Assembly (NCBI GenBank): GCA_022773585.1
Contig: JALEZZ010000069.1
Location: 18,124 to 82,123 of the forward strand
From: Selenomonas sp.
GTDB taxonomy: Bacteria > Bacillota > Negativicutes > Selenomonadales > Selenomonadaceae
Direction of reading: 5' to 3'
Length of the DNA: 64,000 nucleotides
The translations under genes were made by a program, and so were the position numbers. Shown one piece after another: positions 51,681-59,866 of the stretch. The stretch's first letter is position 1. Every line of letters begins with the position of its first letter. Below the pieces are notes generated by a model, which worked only from the letters and a program-made list of their open reading frames with translations, was not told the DNA's origin and searched no databases.

Positions 51681-52433
51681 TCAGTTGGCTTCTCCTTCCA
51701 GAATGGTCGTGTAATCGCGATATTTCTTGTCTTCGAGCACGTCCGTCAGGATGGTCGCGCTCGCGAGGCCGGCGAACGAAATCGGGTAGATCTTGTTGAA
51801 TTTCGAGCTGTCGGCGAGGATGTAGGCGTGCGTGCAGCGCGCGAGCGCCGTCTTCTTGACGAGGCCCTCGGGCGCGTCCGGCGTCGAGAAGCCCGACTCC
51901 GTGCTGATGCCGTTCGTGCCGAAGAAGCCCTTCGTGAAGTTGTAGAGCGCGAGCATCGAGAGCGCCTCGGTGCCGATGACGGCCTCGGTCGTGTCCTTGA
52001 GACGGCCGCCGAGGATGAAGGTCTTGAAGCCCTTTTCGGCGAGCTTCAGCGCATGCGGCATGCCGTTCGTGACGAAAACGGCGGACGGCTCCGTGATGAA
52101 GTCGATCATGTGAAGCGTCGTCGTGCCGGCGTCGAGGTAGACGAAGTCGCCGCGGCGGATCAAGGATGCCGCATGACGGGCAATGGCGATCTTGCCTTCC
52201 GTGTGCAGCTCGCGCTTCGTGCGCATGTCCTCTTCATTGGAGGAATAGTTGTTGTCGATGCTGGTCGCGCCGCCGTAGACCTTGTAGAGGCGGCCGCTCT
52301 TGTGGAGCGCCGTGAGGTCGCGGCGCACGGTTGATTCCGACGCGTCGAGCGCGCGCGTGAGCTCCTGCACGGTGACGGCCTTCTTCTCCGCAAGGATGCG
52401 GAGGATGGCGGCATAGCGCTCTTCGGTGAGCAT
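51681..52433 (-). CDS. fruR: DeoR family transcriptional regulator (FruR)
   Basis: 250 residues from MLTEERYAAILRILAEKKAV; AGGAAAG eight bases upstream fixes the start. N-terminal DeoR helix-turn-helix (VQELTRALDASESTVRRDLT, LHKSGRLYKVYGGA) and C-terminal DeoRC sugar-phosphate sensor (DFVYLDAGTTTLHMIDFI, FILGGRLKDTTEAVIG). Presumably represses fruRKA and is relieved by fructose 1-phosphate. First gene of the operon. Confidence 0.93.
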   Translation of the reverse strand: MLTEERYAAILRILAEKKAVTVQELTRALDASESTVRRDLTALHKSGRLYKVYGGATSIDNNYSSNEEDMRTKRELHTEGKIAIARHAASLIRRGDFVYLDAGTTTLHMIDFITEPSAVFVTNGMPHALKLAEKGFKTFILGGRLKDTTEAVIGTEALSMLALYNFTKGFFGTNGISTESGFSTPDAPEGLVKKTALARCTHAYILADSSKFNKIYPISFAGLASATILTDVLEDKKYRDYTTILEGEAN

Positions 52434-52509
52434 GATGAAACTTCCTTTCCTTATAATGACACGCGGGCAGCTGCCCATGTGGTTTCGGTTCCTTCTTGCA
52501 TTTGTGAAA

Positions 52510-52538
52510 AGTATAACACCAAAGTCCGTCAAAGTCAA
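52510..52538 (-). promoter_or_regulatory. fruRKA promoter with overlapping direct-repeat operator
   Basis: TTGACT (complement at 52533-52538), 17 bases, TATACT (complement at 52510-52515). GACTTTG occurs twice ten bases apart across -35 and spacer, a likely FruR site. Confidence 0.8.
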
Positions 52539-52552
52539 TCATTTTAGAGAAA

Positions 52553-52619
52553 AAAATAAGCGGAAAAGCGCAGAAACGTGCAAGAAGATTTCGCACGTTT
52601 CAATTGCAGCTTTTCCGCA
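52553..52619 (-). terminator. Minus-strand terminator upstream of fruR
   Basis: GCGGAAAAGC and GCTTTTCCGC enclose an inner AAACGTGC/GCACGTTT hairpin; TTATTTTTTT follows on the minus strand. It would stop read-through from peptide locus 3 into the fru operon. Confidence 0.7.
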
Positions 52620-52715
52620 GGCGTGGTATAATCAAAGCAGACGAAAAACCGGCGGGTCGTGTCGCCGGCTTCCTCGTTCGATTTATAGTCGTAGGGAAGC
52701 GGTTCTACTTTACCA
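52604..52715 (+). ncRNA. Putative antisense RNA (antitoxin) of type I locus 3
   Basis: Promoter TTGCAG (52604-52609), 17 bases, TATAAT (52627-52632). RNA begins near 52639 and includes CCGGCGGGTCGTGTCGCCGG and CTTCCTCG...GGGAAGCGG hairpins that resemble the antisense RNA of locus 2. It overlaps the end of the toxin mRNA; the 3' end is uncertain. Confidence 0.6.
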
Positions 52716-52726
52716 GCCTCCTTCCT

Positions 52727-52795
52727 TTACTTCAAGATGGTGACGATGAGAGTTAGGAACGCTATCGTGAGAGACAGCACTTCATAAGTCGTCAT
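52727..52795 (-). CDS. 22-residue holin-like peptide, candidate type I toxin (locus 3)
   Basis: MTTYEVLSLTIAFLTLIVTI plus LK: a near-consensus 'putative holin-like toxin' of Firmicutes (MTTYExLxLxIxF then a membrane helix). AAGGGGTGG precedes the ATG. Promoter TTGTCG (complement 52872-52877), 17 bases, TATACT (complement 52849-52854). The mRNA would end at a CCGGCG/CGCCGG hairpin followed by five T (about 52645-52668), exactly where the opposing RNA starts. The strongest of the three type I candidates. Confidence 0.75.
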   Translation of the reverse strand: MTTYEVLSLTIAFLTLIVTILK

Positions 52796-52878
52796 GATCA
52801 ACCACCCCTTCCGTATCGAAAGGGCAGCCAGCTCCGCCGGATGCGTCCAGTATAGCACGGAGCGTCTGAAACGACAAG

Positions 52879-52904
52879 TCCGCCAGAAATGGCGGGCTTT
52901 TTTG
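52879..52904 (+). terminator. Plus-strand terminator
   Basis: CCGCCAGAAATGGCGG hairpin then TTTTTT, just beyond the toxin promoter and next to the AsmA-like gene stop. Confidence 0.75.
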
Positions 52905-52910
52905 TTGCAA

Positions 52911-54389
52911 TCAGAGCTCCGGCGTCAGCTTGTCGTTCTGATTGTAGACCATGAGCAGTCGTCCGTTTTCGTCGTAGACGTAGATCGGCGCGAGGGTCAG
53001 TTTTTTATTTTTGATACGGAAACCATCTGTCTTGATGTGGCCTCCGGCGATTTCGATGTCGGCGTCGTAGAAGCAGAGGTCGTGGTATTCGTCGGTGAAG
53101 CGGCCGGCGAGGCTGTCGAAGACGATGAGGCGGTACGAGCCCGGGCCGCTCGTGAAGCTGCCGCTCGTCGTCGTTTCGCGGGCGTTGCCGCGCGAGTCGA
53201 TCGCGATGTCGAGCGTGACGAGGCACTTGAGGTGCTGGCCGGGCAGGGCTTTCGAGGCCGAGAGGTTTTCGCCGTGGCCTTCGAGATGGTAGATGCGCGA
53301 GTCGAGGTCGTACGTGCCGGATGCCGCGAGCGTGCCGCCATAGACGTCGGCTGTGACATCCGAGAAGTCGAGCGTCGAGCCGTGGTAGGAGACGGAGCCC
53401 TTGACGTTTTCGAACGTGAGCCCCGGGATGCGCAGGAGCGGCATGTTGACCTCGCCCGTGCCCACAGGCCCTGTGATGGGCCCTGTGAAGTGGGCCGTCA
53501 GCGTCATGGCGTCGTGGATGTCCATGCCGAAGCCGAGCGACGACGGATCGACTTCGCTGACGAGGATGGAGAGGTTCATTTCGGGCACCGTGACGTCCCG
53601 GCAGTCGATCGTGCCCTTCGTCGAGATGCCGTGGCCCTTCATCGTGCCGCCGAAACCGCCCGTCGTGAAGCTCAGCTTCGTCAGGCCGTCCGTATGGATG
53701 TCCGCATCGAGGTTGGCGCCCTGCAGGAGATAGTGGCGGTTCTCATAGAGCACTTCGACTTTCGCATGCTGGAGCACGAGCTTGCAGTCGATGCGCTTGC
53801 CCTCATAGTTGAACGATGCCCATTGCTGTGCGAGCTGTGCTTCGCGGGCGGCACGGGCGCGTTCAGCCCGTGCCTTGCGCTCTTCCGGCGTGAGCTTCGG
53901 GCCTTTCGACTTCTTTTCGGGCGGGGCGCTCGCCATGAGGTCAAAGAATTCCTCGGACGGCGTGACGAAGTCGATGACGGGCTTCTTCGTCTGCGCGTCC
54001 TTGCGGATGCGCAGCGAGATGGCGGCGTCGCGGAGCGTGATGCTCGTCAGCGAGCGTGCGGAGAGATGGCCCGTCAGCACATCGAGGGGCTTCACGTAGA
54101 ACTCGCCCTCGGGCACGATCAGCACGGGATTGTCCGCCTCGTCCGTCCAGGTGAGCCCTTCGAAGCGGACGTGGCCGTTGATGTGCGCGAAGAGCTTCTC
54201 GACGCGCACATGGCCGCGCAGCATGTCCTGCTGGTCTGCAATCTGGTTGAAGAGGCCGGCCGCGCCATAGGAGAGCGCTTCGAGCGCGAGAAAGATGGCG
54301 AGCAGGACGCCGAAGGCGGCACTGAGCAGGCCGAGCACGACATGCTTGCGGCGCAGCCGCCGTAGCCGCGCAGGCAGATGGAGATGCAT
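52911..54389 (-). CDS. AsmA/TamB-like envelope protein
   Basis: 492 residues. One N-terminal membrane helix (about 18-40), then a long periplasmic beta-repeat region with AsmA-type strands: GHVRFEGLTWTDEADNPVLI, LDVLTGHLSARSLTSITLRD, GKRIDCKLVLQHAKVEVLYE, and a C-terminal half with short repeated DxxGGTxxxSG-type turns (ADVYGGTLAASGTYDL, GSFTSGPGSYRLIVFDSL). A charged helix (TPEERKARAERARAAREAQL) interrupts at about 170-190. AsmA/TamB/YhdP-type proteins are bridges for lipid transport to the outer membrane. Fits a diderm. Exact subfamily not certain. Confidence 0.72.
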   Translation of the reverse strand: MHLHLPARLRRLRRKHVVLGLLSAAFGVLLAIFLALEALSYGAAGLFNQIADQQDMLRGHVRVEKLFAHINGHVRFEGLTWTDEADNPVLIVPEGEFYVKPLDVLTGHLSARSLTSITLRDAAISLRIRKDAQTKKPVIDFVTPSEEFFDLMASAPPEKKSKGPKLTPEERKARAERARAAREAQLAQQWASFNYEGKRIDCKLVLQHAKVEVLYENRHYLLQGANLDADIHTDGLTKLSFTTGGFGGTMKGHGISTKGTIDCRDVTVPEMNLSILVSEVDPSSLGFGMDIHDAMTLTAHFTGPITGPVGTGEVNMPLLRIPGLTFENVKGSVSYHGSTLDFSDVTADVYGGTLAASGTYDLDSRIYHLEGHGENLSASKALPGQHLKCLVTLDIAIDSRGNARETTTSGSFTSGPGSYRLIVFDSLAGRFTDEYHDLCFYDADIEIAGGHIKTDGFRIKNKKLTLAPIYVYDENGRLLMVYNQNDKLTPEL

Positions 54390-54572
54390 GGAGGATTCCT
54401 CCTCGGATGTTCAAATTTCAAACGCGGGAAAAAGTTCCTTTCCTTTATTATACACGCGCGGCGGGGATTCCTTCTTCGATTCTTCTTCCTGCGAAAATTT
54501 CAAGACTGGTTTTCAAAAATTTCCTGTGTTATACTCTGAACTAACATTGTGAAGGGGAAAGGACGCGATTGC

Positions 54573-54791
54573 ATGACGATTTCAAAAGAGACGCAGGGGA
54601 AGGAACTGGCCTGCATCAACAAGCTCGGCGAGCTCTTCGCGATGAGCCGCTGGACGGAGGAACCGCTGGCCGATATGATGGAGCTGCTGCGTGATTATGC
54701 CGAGAGCCGTGCGGAGGACGGCTATCAGGCCGGCTACCAGCAGGCGCTCCTCGATGCGCGCGCTGCCGCCGAGCACGTCTCGCTTGGCTGA
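54573..54791 (+). CDS. Small hypothetical protein
   Basis: 72 residues: MTISKETQGKELACINKLGE, ending QALLDARAAAEHVSLG. AAAGGA lies nine bases before the ATG. Helical, acidic, no signal peptide or membrane segment, with a YQAGYQQALLDAR C-terminal helix. I do not recognise it. It precedes the HAD gene by 110 bases on the same strand; an AT-rich gap with a TATGAAATAAATTTTTATGA tract between them probably holds the HAD promoter. Confidence 0.6.
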   Translation: MTISKETQGKELACINKLGELFAMSRWTEEPLADMMELLRDYAESRAEDGYQAGYQQALLDARAAAEHVSLG

Positions 54792-54902
54792 AACGGAGAA
54801 AAATAGAAATCCTTGTATTTTGCGAGATGATAACAACAAAAATAATTTTATGAAATAAATTTTTATGACGGAAATGATATTTTGGAAAGGGAAAAGACGC
54901 GA

Positions 54903-55673
54903 ATGAAACTCGTAGCAACGGATTTTGACGGGACGTTCTGCTCGTATGGCGGCGGCGTGTCCGAGGCGAACCTCGCGGCAGTGAAAAAGTGGCAGGAAGC
55001 CGGTCACAAGTTTGGCATCAATACGGGCCGCGGCATCTCGCTCATCGACATGGAAATCGAAAAGTACGAGGGCCTTGTGCCGGATTTCCTGATCTGCAAC
55101 AACGGCGCGGTCGTGACGGACGCGGAGCGCAACATCCTCGCGAGCCTGCGCTTTCCGCAGGCGCTGACGAAGGGGCTCCTGCAGCTGCTGCACGAGAAGC
55201 GCGGCGATGAGCCGATGCTCGTCGTCACGGAGCGCGAGTCGCTGGCTATCGGCGGCAACCTGTCGGACGCAGCACTCGGCCTGCCCGATATGCCGTCGAC
55301 GACGCTCGAGAAAGCTATCCGGCGCGACGATGTCGTGCAGGTCTCGCTGAACTGCGGGACGCAGGAGAACGCACTGCGGGTGGAGGCCATGGTACGTGAT
55401 TCGTTCCCGCAGCTGCGCGGCAATATTAATCGCGGCTATCTCGACCTGAACCTCGTCGAAGCTGATAAGAAGAACGGCATCGCGCGCCTGCTGCAGGTGA
55501 CGGGCTGGCAGATGGCCGCGGATGATCTTTTCGTCATCGGCGACGACCGCAACGACCTGCCGGCCATCGAGGCGTATCACGGCTACACGGTCGCGACGGC
55601 ACCGGACTTCATGAAAACGGCTGCGAAAAAAGTGTATGAGAGCGTCGCACAGATGATGCTGGAGAATCTCTGA
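54903..55673 (+). CDS. Cof-type HAD-superfamily phosphatase
   Basis: 256 residues from MKLVATDFDGTFCSYGGGVS; GGAAAGGG about 14 bases upstream. HAD motif I DFDGTF, motif II in GINTGRG (T/S region), motif III lysine in EADKKNGIARLL and motif IV VIGDDRNDLPAIEAY, with a C2-type cap. These are small-molecule sugar-phosphate or cofactor phosphatases. The TGA stop shares one base with the ubiX ATG, so they are an operon; a flavin- or prenyl-phosphate-related substrate is possible but unproven. Confidence 0.9.
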   Translation: MKLVATDFDGTFCSYGGGVSEANLAAVKKWQEAGHKFGINTGRGISLIDMEIEKYEGLVPDFLICNNGAVVTDAERNILASLRFPQALTKGLLQLLHEKRGDEPMLVVTERESLAIGGNLSDAALGLPDMPSTTLEKAIRRDDVVQVSLNCGTQENALRVEAMVRDSFPQLRGNINRGYLDLNLVEADKKNGIARLLQVTGWQMAADDLFVIGDDRNDLPAIEAYHGYTVATAPDFMKTAAKKVYESVAQMMLENL

Positions 55674-56278
55674 TGAACCGGATGGAAATGATGGACGCGC
55701 AGCGGAAGAAGCGCATCGTCGTCGGCATCTCGGGCGCGAGCGGCGTCTGGATGGGATGGCGGCTGCTGGAGATCCTCCGGGCGCGCCCAGATGTCGAGAC
55801 GCATCTCGTGCTGACGGACGGCGCCGAGGCCAATTTCCGCCAGGAGACGGAGACGACGGCCGAGGCGGTGCGGGAGCTCGCCGACGTCACGTATGACGCG
55901 GATGACCTTGGCGCGGCAATTGCGAGCGGGACATTTCTGACGGCGGGCATGATCGTCGTGCCATGCAGCATGAAGACGCTCGCTGGCATCGTCACGGGCT
56001 ACAGCGAGAACCTGCTGCTGCGCGCGGCCGACGTCACGCTGAAAGAGGCGCGGCCGCTCGTGCTCGTGCCGCGCGAGACGCCGCTCTCGCGCATCCATCT
56101 GCGGAACCTCCTCACGGCCTCCGAAGCCGGCTGCACCATCGTGCCGCCGATGCTCTCATTTTATGGCGGACAGGAGACGCTCGCCGCACAGGTCGACCAG
56201 GTACTCGGCAAGGCGCTGCGCTTTTTCGGCATCGATTACGAAGGCCTCGCCGTCTGGCAGGGGCACGGCGAAAAGTAG
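55673..56278 (+). CDS. ubiX: UbiX-family flavin prenyltransferase
   Basis: 201 residues. Prenylates reduced FMN with dimethylallyl phosphate to make prFMN, the cofactor of UbiD-type decarboxylases. KRIVVGISGASGVWMGWRLL (FMN-binding), IVVPCSMKTLAGIVTGYSEN, LLLRAADVTLKEARPLVLVP and RETPLSRIHLRNLLTASEAG are typical. No ubiD lies in the window. Overlaps the HAD gene by one base. Compared with typical UbiX, the N-terminus has a short extension (MNRMEMMDAQRK). Confidence 0.92.
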   Translation: MNRMEMMDAQRKKRIVVGISGASGVWMGWRLLEILRARPDVETHLVLTDGAEANFRQETETTAEAVRELADVTYDADDLGAAIASGTFLTAGMIVVPCSMKTLAGIVTGYSENLLLRAADVTLKEARPLVLVPRETPLSRIHLRNLLTASEAGCTIVPPMLSFYGGQETLAAQVDQVLGKALRFFGIDYEGLAVWQGHGEK

Positions 56279-56342
56279 GACGAGGGCGAAAGAAGGATTT
56301 TTCGATTCTTTGGCGAAAAGAGAAAAGAGAAAAAGAAATTGG

Positions 56343-56371
56343 ATGCTATTTGCCTGTCGGCAAATGGTTGA
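56343..56371. repeat. Two-hairpin repeat, half copy 3
   Basis: TGCTATTTGCC-TGT-CGGCAAATGG, the first hairpin only, in the leader of the secreted-protein gene at 56388. Confidence 0.65.
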
Positions 56372-56387
56372 GATAGGAGTGGGACTC

Positions 56388-57143
56388 ATGAATCGGAAGA
56401 ATATCATGGCGCTGACGCTCGCCGTGGCGGCGCTCGCGGCGCCTTGCATGGCGACGCCGGCAGATGCTGCGCAGGCTGCGGCAAAATCGCAGACAACGCA
56501 GGCCGCAAGCACGCAGAACGCCAAGAGCGCACAGAGCAGCAAGAGTGCGCAGGCACAGACAGCGCAGAAAGCTCAGCAGGCTGCGCCCGCCAAAGCACAG
56601 GCACCGGCTGCCGAGACAGGCGTGCAGGAACCCGTGGACATCGTTACCTGGGTCACGCCAGCGACGGCGACGGCACCCTGCATCGTCGGCACGCTTGCGC
56701 CGAACCAGGTCGCGCTCGGCAAAATCCACATCCATGATTCTCCCGACCAGGTCGTGCACTACTGGAAGGCAGCCACGCATGTCAGCGGCCACGGCAAGTG
56801 GCTCACGTATACGTACGGCCAGACGTTCGGCGTGCGCTTTCACCAGGGCGGCTACAGCCGCCAGAGCTATGGCGTGAGCGAAGTCTCCACCATCGCGCCG
56901 AACGGCATCGCGACGCCGGCCGGCATCGAAGTCGGCATGAGCGACCAGATTCTCCAGCAGAAATACGGCATGCCGACGCACCTCACGACGGCGTCCCAGG
57001 AGAACGGCTACACGACGACGTACTTCTACTACGGCTACGCCAGCGAGCTCGGCCACGAGCTCAGCTTCGACGTGCGCGAAGGCAAGATCATCAAGATTCG
57101 CCTGCGCTCCTACTACGAATATCCGCAGCATTTCTATCGTTGA
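56388..57143 (+). CDS. Secreted BamE/SmpA-like protein with Ala/Gln linker
   Basis: 251 residues from MNRKNIMALTLAVAALAAPC; AGGAGTG precedes the ATG. Signal peptide ends near ADA. Residues about 25-80 are a low-complexity Ala/Gln/Lys/Ser linker. The C-terminal 170 residues hold repeated strands, and IEVGMSDQILQQKYGMPTHL with ELSFDVREGKIIKIRLRSYY has the shape of a BamE/SmpA-like domain (xxGMSxxxVxxxLGxP...FxxGkV). Whether it is an outer-membrane assembly factor is inference. Single gene; leader has a hairpin repeat. Confidence 0.7.
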   Translation: MNRKNIMALTLAVAALAAPCMATPADAAQAAAKSQTTQAASTQNAKSAQSSKSAQAQTAQKAQQAAPAKAQAPAAETGVQEPVDIVTWVTPATATAPCIVGTLAPNQVALGKIHIHDSPDQVVHYWKAATHVSGHGKWLTYTYGQTFGVRFHQGGYSRQSYGVSEVSTIAPNGIATPAGIEVGMSDQILQQKYGMPTHLTTASQENGYTTTYFYYGYASELGHELSFDVREGKIIKIRLRSYYEYPQHFYR

Positions 57144-57205
57144 AGCCAAACGCTTGACGAAAACAAGTTTTTCAGATATACTAGAAAAAAACGAAGGAAT
57201 CGAGC

Positions 57206-57249
57206 AAAGAGGCTATCGCTAAAGAGATTTGGCGATAGCCTCTTTTTTG
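57206..57249 (+). terminator. Terminator of the secreted-protein gene
   Basis: AAAGAGGCTATCGC pairs with GCGATAGCCTCTTT, then a T run; about 60 bases after the stop at 57143. Confidence 0.85.
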
Positions 57250-57268
57250 TTACGTGCTACGACGAATA

Positions 57269-57328
57269 AGCCCCCCTCTCAGAGGGGGGACGGGCCGCGT
57301 AAGCGGCGGGGGGAGTGTCGGAGGTAGG
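57269..57328. repeat. Half-module of the palindromic repeat
   Basis: CCCCCCTCTCAGAGGGGGG hairpin, GGGCCGCGTAAGCGGC hairpin, GGGGGAGTGTCGGAGGTAGG tail, in front of the 57382 gene. Confidence 0.8.
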
Positions 57329-57381
57329 ACGTAGCAATCCGAATGATTGTATTCTGCGAAGCACCGAAAGGAAGTTTTATC

Positions 57382-58101
57382 ATGCAAGCACTGCCCCGCG
57401 ATCTTGGCGGCGGTCTCGCCGTCCTCGCCATCCCGATGCCTGTCCGCACCGCCTACAGCGCCGGCTGCCACGCTGGCCGCCTCCTCTCAGAGCTTAGCTA
57501 CCTCGCCCGCGCTCTTTCCCAGGCCACGCCCGACGAGCCTTTTGACTACGCCGCCTACCTCGCTCATATGGGCCTCGCGCAGCGATACGGGAGCGCGAAA
57601 GGCTTCGTGCACGGCTATTTCTTCGACCGCAGGAACCCGGAATCCCTGCGCACGGCCATGGACGACCTGCAGAAAGAAGCGGCGTCGCTCGCGGGCAACC
57701 TTGGAGTTGCCGCGCTCCGGCATGCAAAGCTCGCATCATCCGCATTCGACCGCGCGGCCATGAACCTCGCGCCCGAGCTCGCCCTGCAGAAAGTCCGCGA
57801 CTGCCTGCAGGCCTTTGCAGGTGCTGCCAGCCAGCGTCTCACGGGCGAGGAAGCCGATGCGTTCCTCTGCGGCAAGACCTCGCAGCATCTGCGCGTCCTT
57901 TTCGCGACCGGCGCGAAAAAGCAGGCCATCGCCGCCGAACTCTCGCGCCTCCTGACCATCGCCGACACCTCCGTCCTCCCCCTCGACCTCGCGGCCCTCT
58001 ACCGCCTCCAGGTCCAGGGCCAGCTCCTTGCAAAGAACGGCCGCCTCATCGCCGCGCGAGAAGAACTGCGCGAAGCCGTCGAGCGGCTGTTCCGGATGTG
58101 A
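57382..58101 (+). CDS. Hypothetical helical protein
   Basis: 239 residues from MQALPRDLGGGLAVLAIPMP; AAAGGAAG nine bases upstream. Mostly alpha-helical, Ala/Leu/Arg-rich, without signal peptide or clear membrane segment (helices such as SRLLTIADTSVLPLDLAALY and LLAKNGRLIAAREELREAVE). I do not recognise a family. It follows a repeat half-module whose CTGCGAAG sequence precedes its ribosome-binding site, so the repeat may supply part of its leader. Confidence 0.6.
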   Translation: MQALPRDLGGGLAVLAIPMPVRTAYSAGCHAGRLLSELSYLARALSQATPDEPFDYAAYLAHMGLAQRYGSAKGFVHGYFFDRRNPESLRTAMDDLQKEAASLAGNLGVAALRHAKLASSAFDRAAMNLAPELALQKVRDCLQAFAGAASQRLTGEEADAFLCGKTSQHLRVLFATGAKKQAIAAELSRLLTIADTSVLPLDLAALYRLQVQGQLLAKNGRLIAAREELREAVERLFRM

Positions 58102-58222
58102 AGAGAGAATGCCGCTCATTTTAAGAAGATAAATATGCGAGAACGTTTGTCTTTACGGGGGGGGACTTTTCTGTTAGGATGAAAGGAAGATATCCACATT
58201 TCATCCAGCAGGAGGGACTTCT

Positions 58223-59866
58223 ATGGGGAAGCGGCATTGCATCGGCAAAGTTCTCGTCGATGCTACACAGGACAAATCGGAGGATCAGTATAGCGAAGGA
58301 GACGTCGAAGATGAACTCCTCGCCATCGTCCGCAAAGGACGACGGGAGGAGGCTTTGCGGCAGGATACGCGCTGGCCTGTTCTCTATCATCTTTCAGAGG
58401 AGCGGCAGAATATCGTTTCGTGGCTGCCGCTCGAAAAGACGGATCGCGTGCTTGAAATTGGTTGCGGCTGCGGAGCTGTTACGGGGGCGCTCTGCCGCCG
58501 TGCAGGTCATGTCGATGCCGTTGAGATTTCACCGCGCCGTGCAGAAATTGCGGCGTATCGCAACCAAGATTGCGCAAACCTCACCATCTATGTTGGAAAT
58601 CTCAACGACCTCGCTCTTGGGCAGACATATGATGTTGTCACGCTCATCGGCGTGCTCGAATATGCGATTTCTTTCACACATACGCAGAGGCCGTTTCACG
58701 ACTTCCTCGTGCAGTGTCAGCGCTATCTGAAACCGGGCGGCCGTCTCGTCGTTGCTATCGAGAACCGTCTCGGCATGAAGTATTGGACAGGCGCATTCGA
58801 AGACCATACAGGAAGGATGTATGATGGCATCCTCAATTATCCTGGCGTCCGTCATGTGCGGACGTTCTCACGGCAGGAGCTCGCGCATCTGCTCCAAGAG
58901 GCAGGCTATGCGGGGCAGCAGTGGTACTATCCGTATCCAGACTACAAGTTCCCGATGGATATCCATTCCGACCGCTATCTGCCGACGTCTGACGAGATGC
59001 GTGGTTCTTTCAACGAGACATACGACCGCGAGCGCGTGGAAGTTTTTTCCGAAAAGGAAGCCCTTGCGAGCATTGTTCCGGCTGGTCTTTATTCGGAGTT
59101 CGCCAACTCGTTCCTCGTTGTTTGTGGGCGTGAGACAGTTGATGCGGAGAAACTGCCCATCTATGTCCACGATGCTTGGTATCGCCCGGCTGCTTATCGT
59201 CTTGGTACGGCCATCTACGAACGGGCGGGAAAGCGGACAGTCGAGAAATTTGCGCGCAGTGATGCCGCACGGCCGCATCTCCGCACCATCGAGGAGAACG
59301 GCCGCATCCTCACGAAGCTCTATGGAAAAGAGCATGTGGCCGCCTCGCATCTCATCACGCAGGATACTCTCGTTTGCGAATATGTTGATGGCGAAAGTTT
59401 TTCGGATCATTGTCTGCAGGCAGCTCGCACAGACGGCGTCTCAGGGCTCGTCAGTGCTCTGAACTTCTTTGCTGAACAGATCGTGCGCGGACAGGAGGCG
59501 CAGACGGCCACAAGCTTTGATTTTGAAGCGCTCGGGCGGCAGTACGACGTCGATCTCATCTATGACAACGTCTATCTGACGGAGGACGGATACAAGATTT
59601 CGGACTACGAATTTCTTTCCACGCAGCGGTGTCAGCTCTTTGCTACGCTTCACGCGATGTTCACATTCCATCTGCATCATTCGGAACTCTGGCCCCAGCT
59701 TGGCGTGACATTCGACGCCTTTGTCAATGCTTTGGGAATTGAGAAATCGGACTGGGAGGCATTCCTGGCAGATGAAAAGGCATACTACGAGCACCTGCAA
59801 GACTGGTACACGAAACGCTACGAACGCATACGGCATCCGCTTCAGATCGAAGGGATAACGTCGTGA
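58223..59866 (+). CDS. Class I SAM methyltransferase with kinase-like C-terminal domain
   Basis: 547 residues. AGGAGGGAC lies before the ATG. Residues about 60-240 are a class I methyltransferase: DRVLEIGCGCGAVTGALCRR (motif I), VDAVEISPRRAEIA, TYDVVTLIGVLEYAISF, LKPGGRLVVAIEN. From about residue 335 the sequence changes: ILTKLYGKEHVAASHLI, VCEYVDGESFSD (hinge-like) and DLIYDNVYLTEDGYKISDYE, which matches the D-x4-N ... D spacing of APH/protein-kinase catalytic loops. The two-part plan recalls the O-antigen chain terminator WbdD. The next gene overlaps it and is a capsule-type glycosyltransferase, so a surface-polysaccharide role is likely; the kinase call is inference. Confidence 0.75.
   Translation: MGKRHCIGKVLVDATQDKSEDQYSEGDVEDELLAIVRKGRREEALRQDTRWPVLYHLSEERQNIVSWLPLEKTDRVLEIGCGCGAVTGALCRRAGHVDAVEISPRRAEIAAYRNQDCANLTIYVGNLNDLALGQTYDVVTLIGVLEYAISFTHTQRPFHDFLVQCQRYLKPGGRLVVAIENRLGMKYWTGAFEDHTGRMYDGILNYPGVRHVRTFSRQELAHLLQEAGYAGQQWYYPYPDYKFPMDIHSDRYLPTSDEMRGSFNETYDRERVEVFSEKEALASIVPAGLYSEFANSFLVVCGRETVDAEKLPIYVHDAWYRPAAYRLGTAIYERAGKRTVEKFARSDAARPHLRTIEENGRILTKLYGKEHVAASHLITQDTLVCEYVDGESFSDHCLQAARTDGVSGLVSALNFFAEQIVRGQEAQTATSFDFEALGRQYDVDLIYDNVYLTEDGYKISDYEFLSTQRCQLFATLHAMFTFHLHHSELWPQLGVTFDAFVNALGIEKSDWEAFLADEKAYYEHLQDWYTKRYERIRHPLQIEGITS

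Noticed and set aside
52720..52800. tRNA-like folding of the 52.7 kb region
   Set aside because: No anticodon arm or CCA-compatible acceptor; explained by the type I locus.
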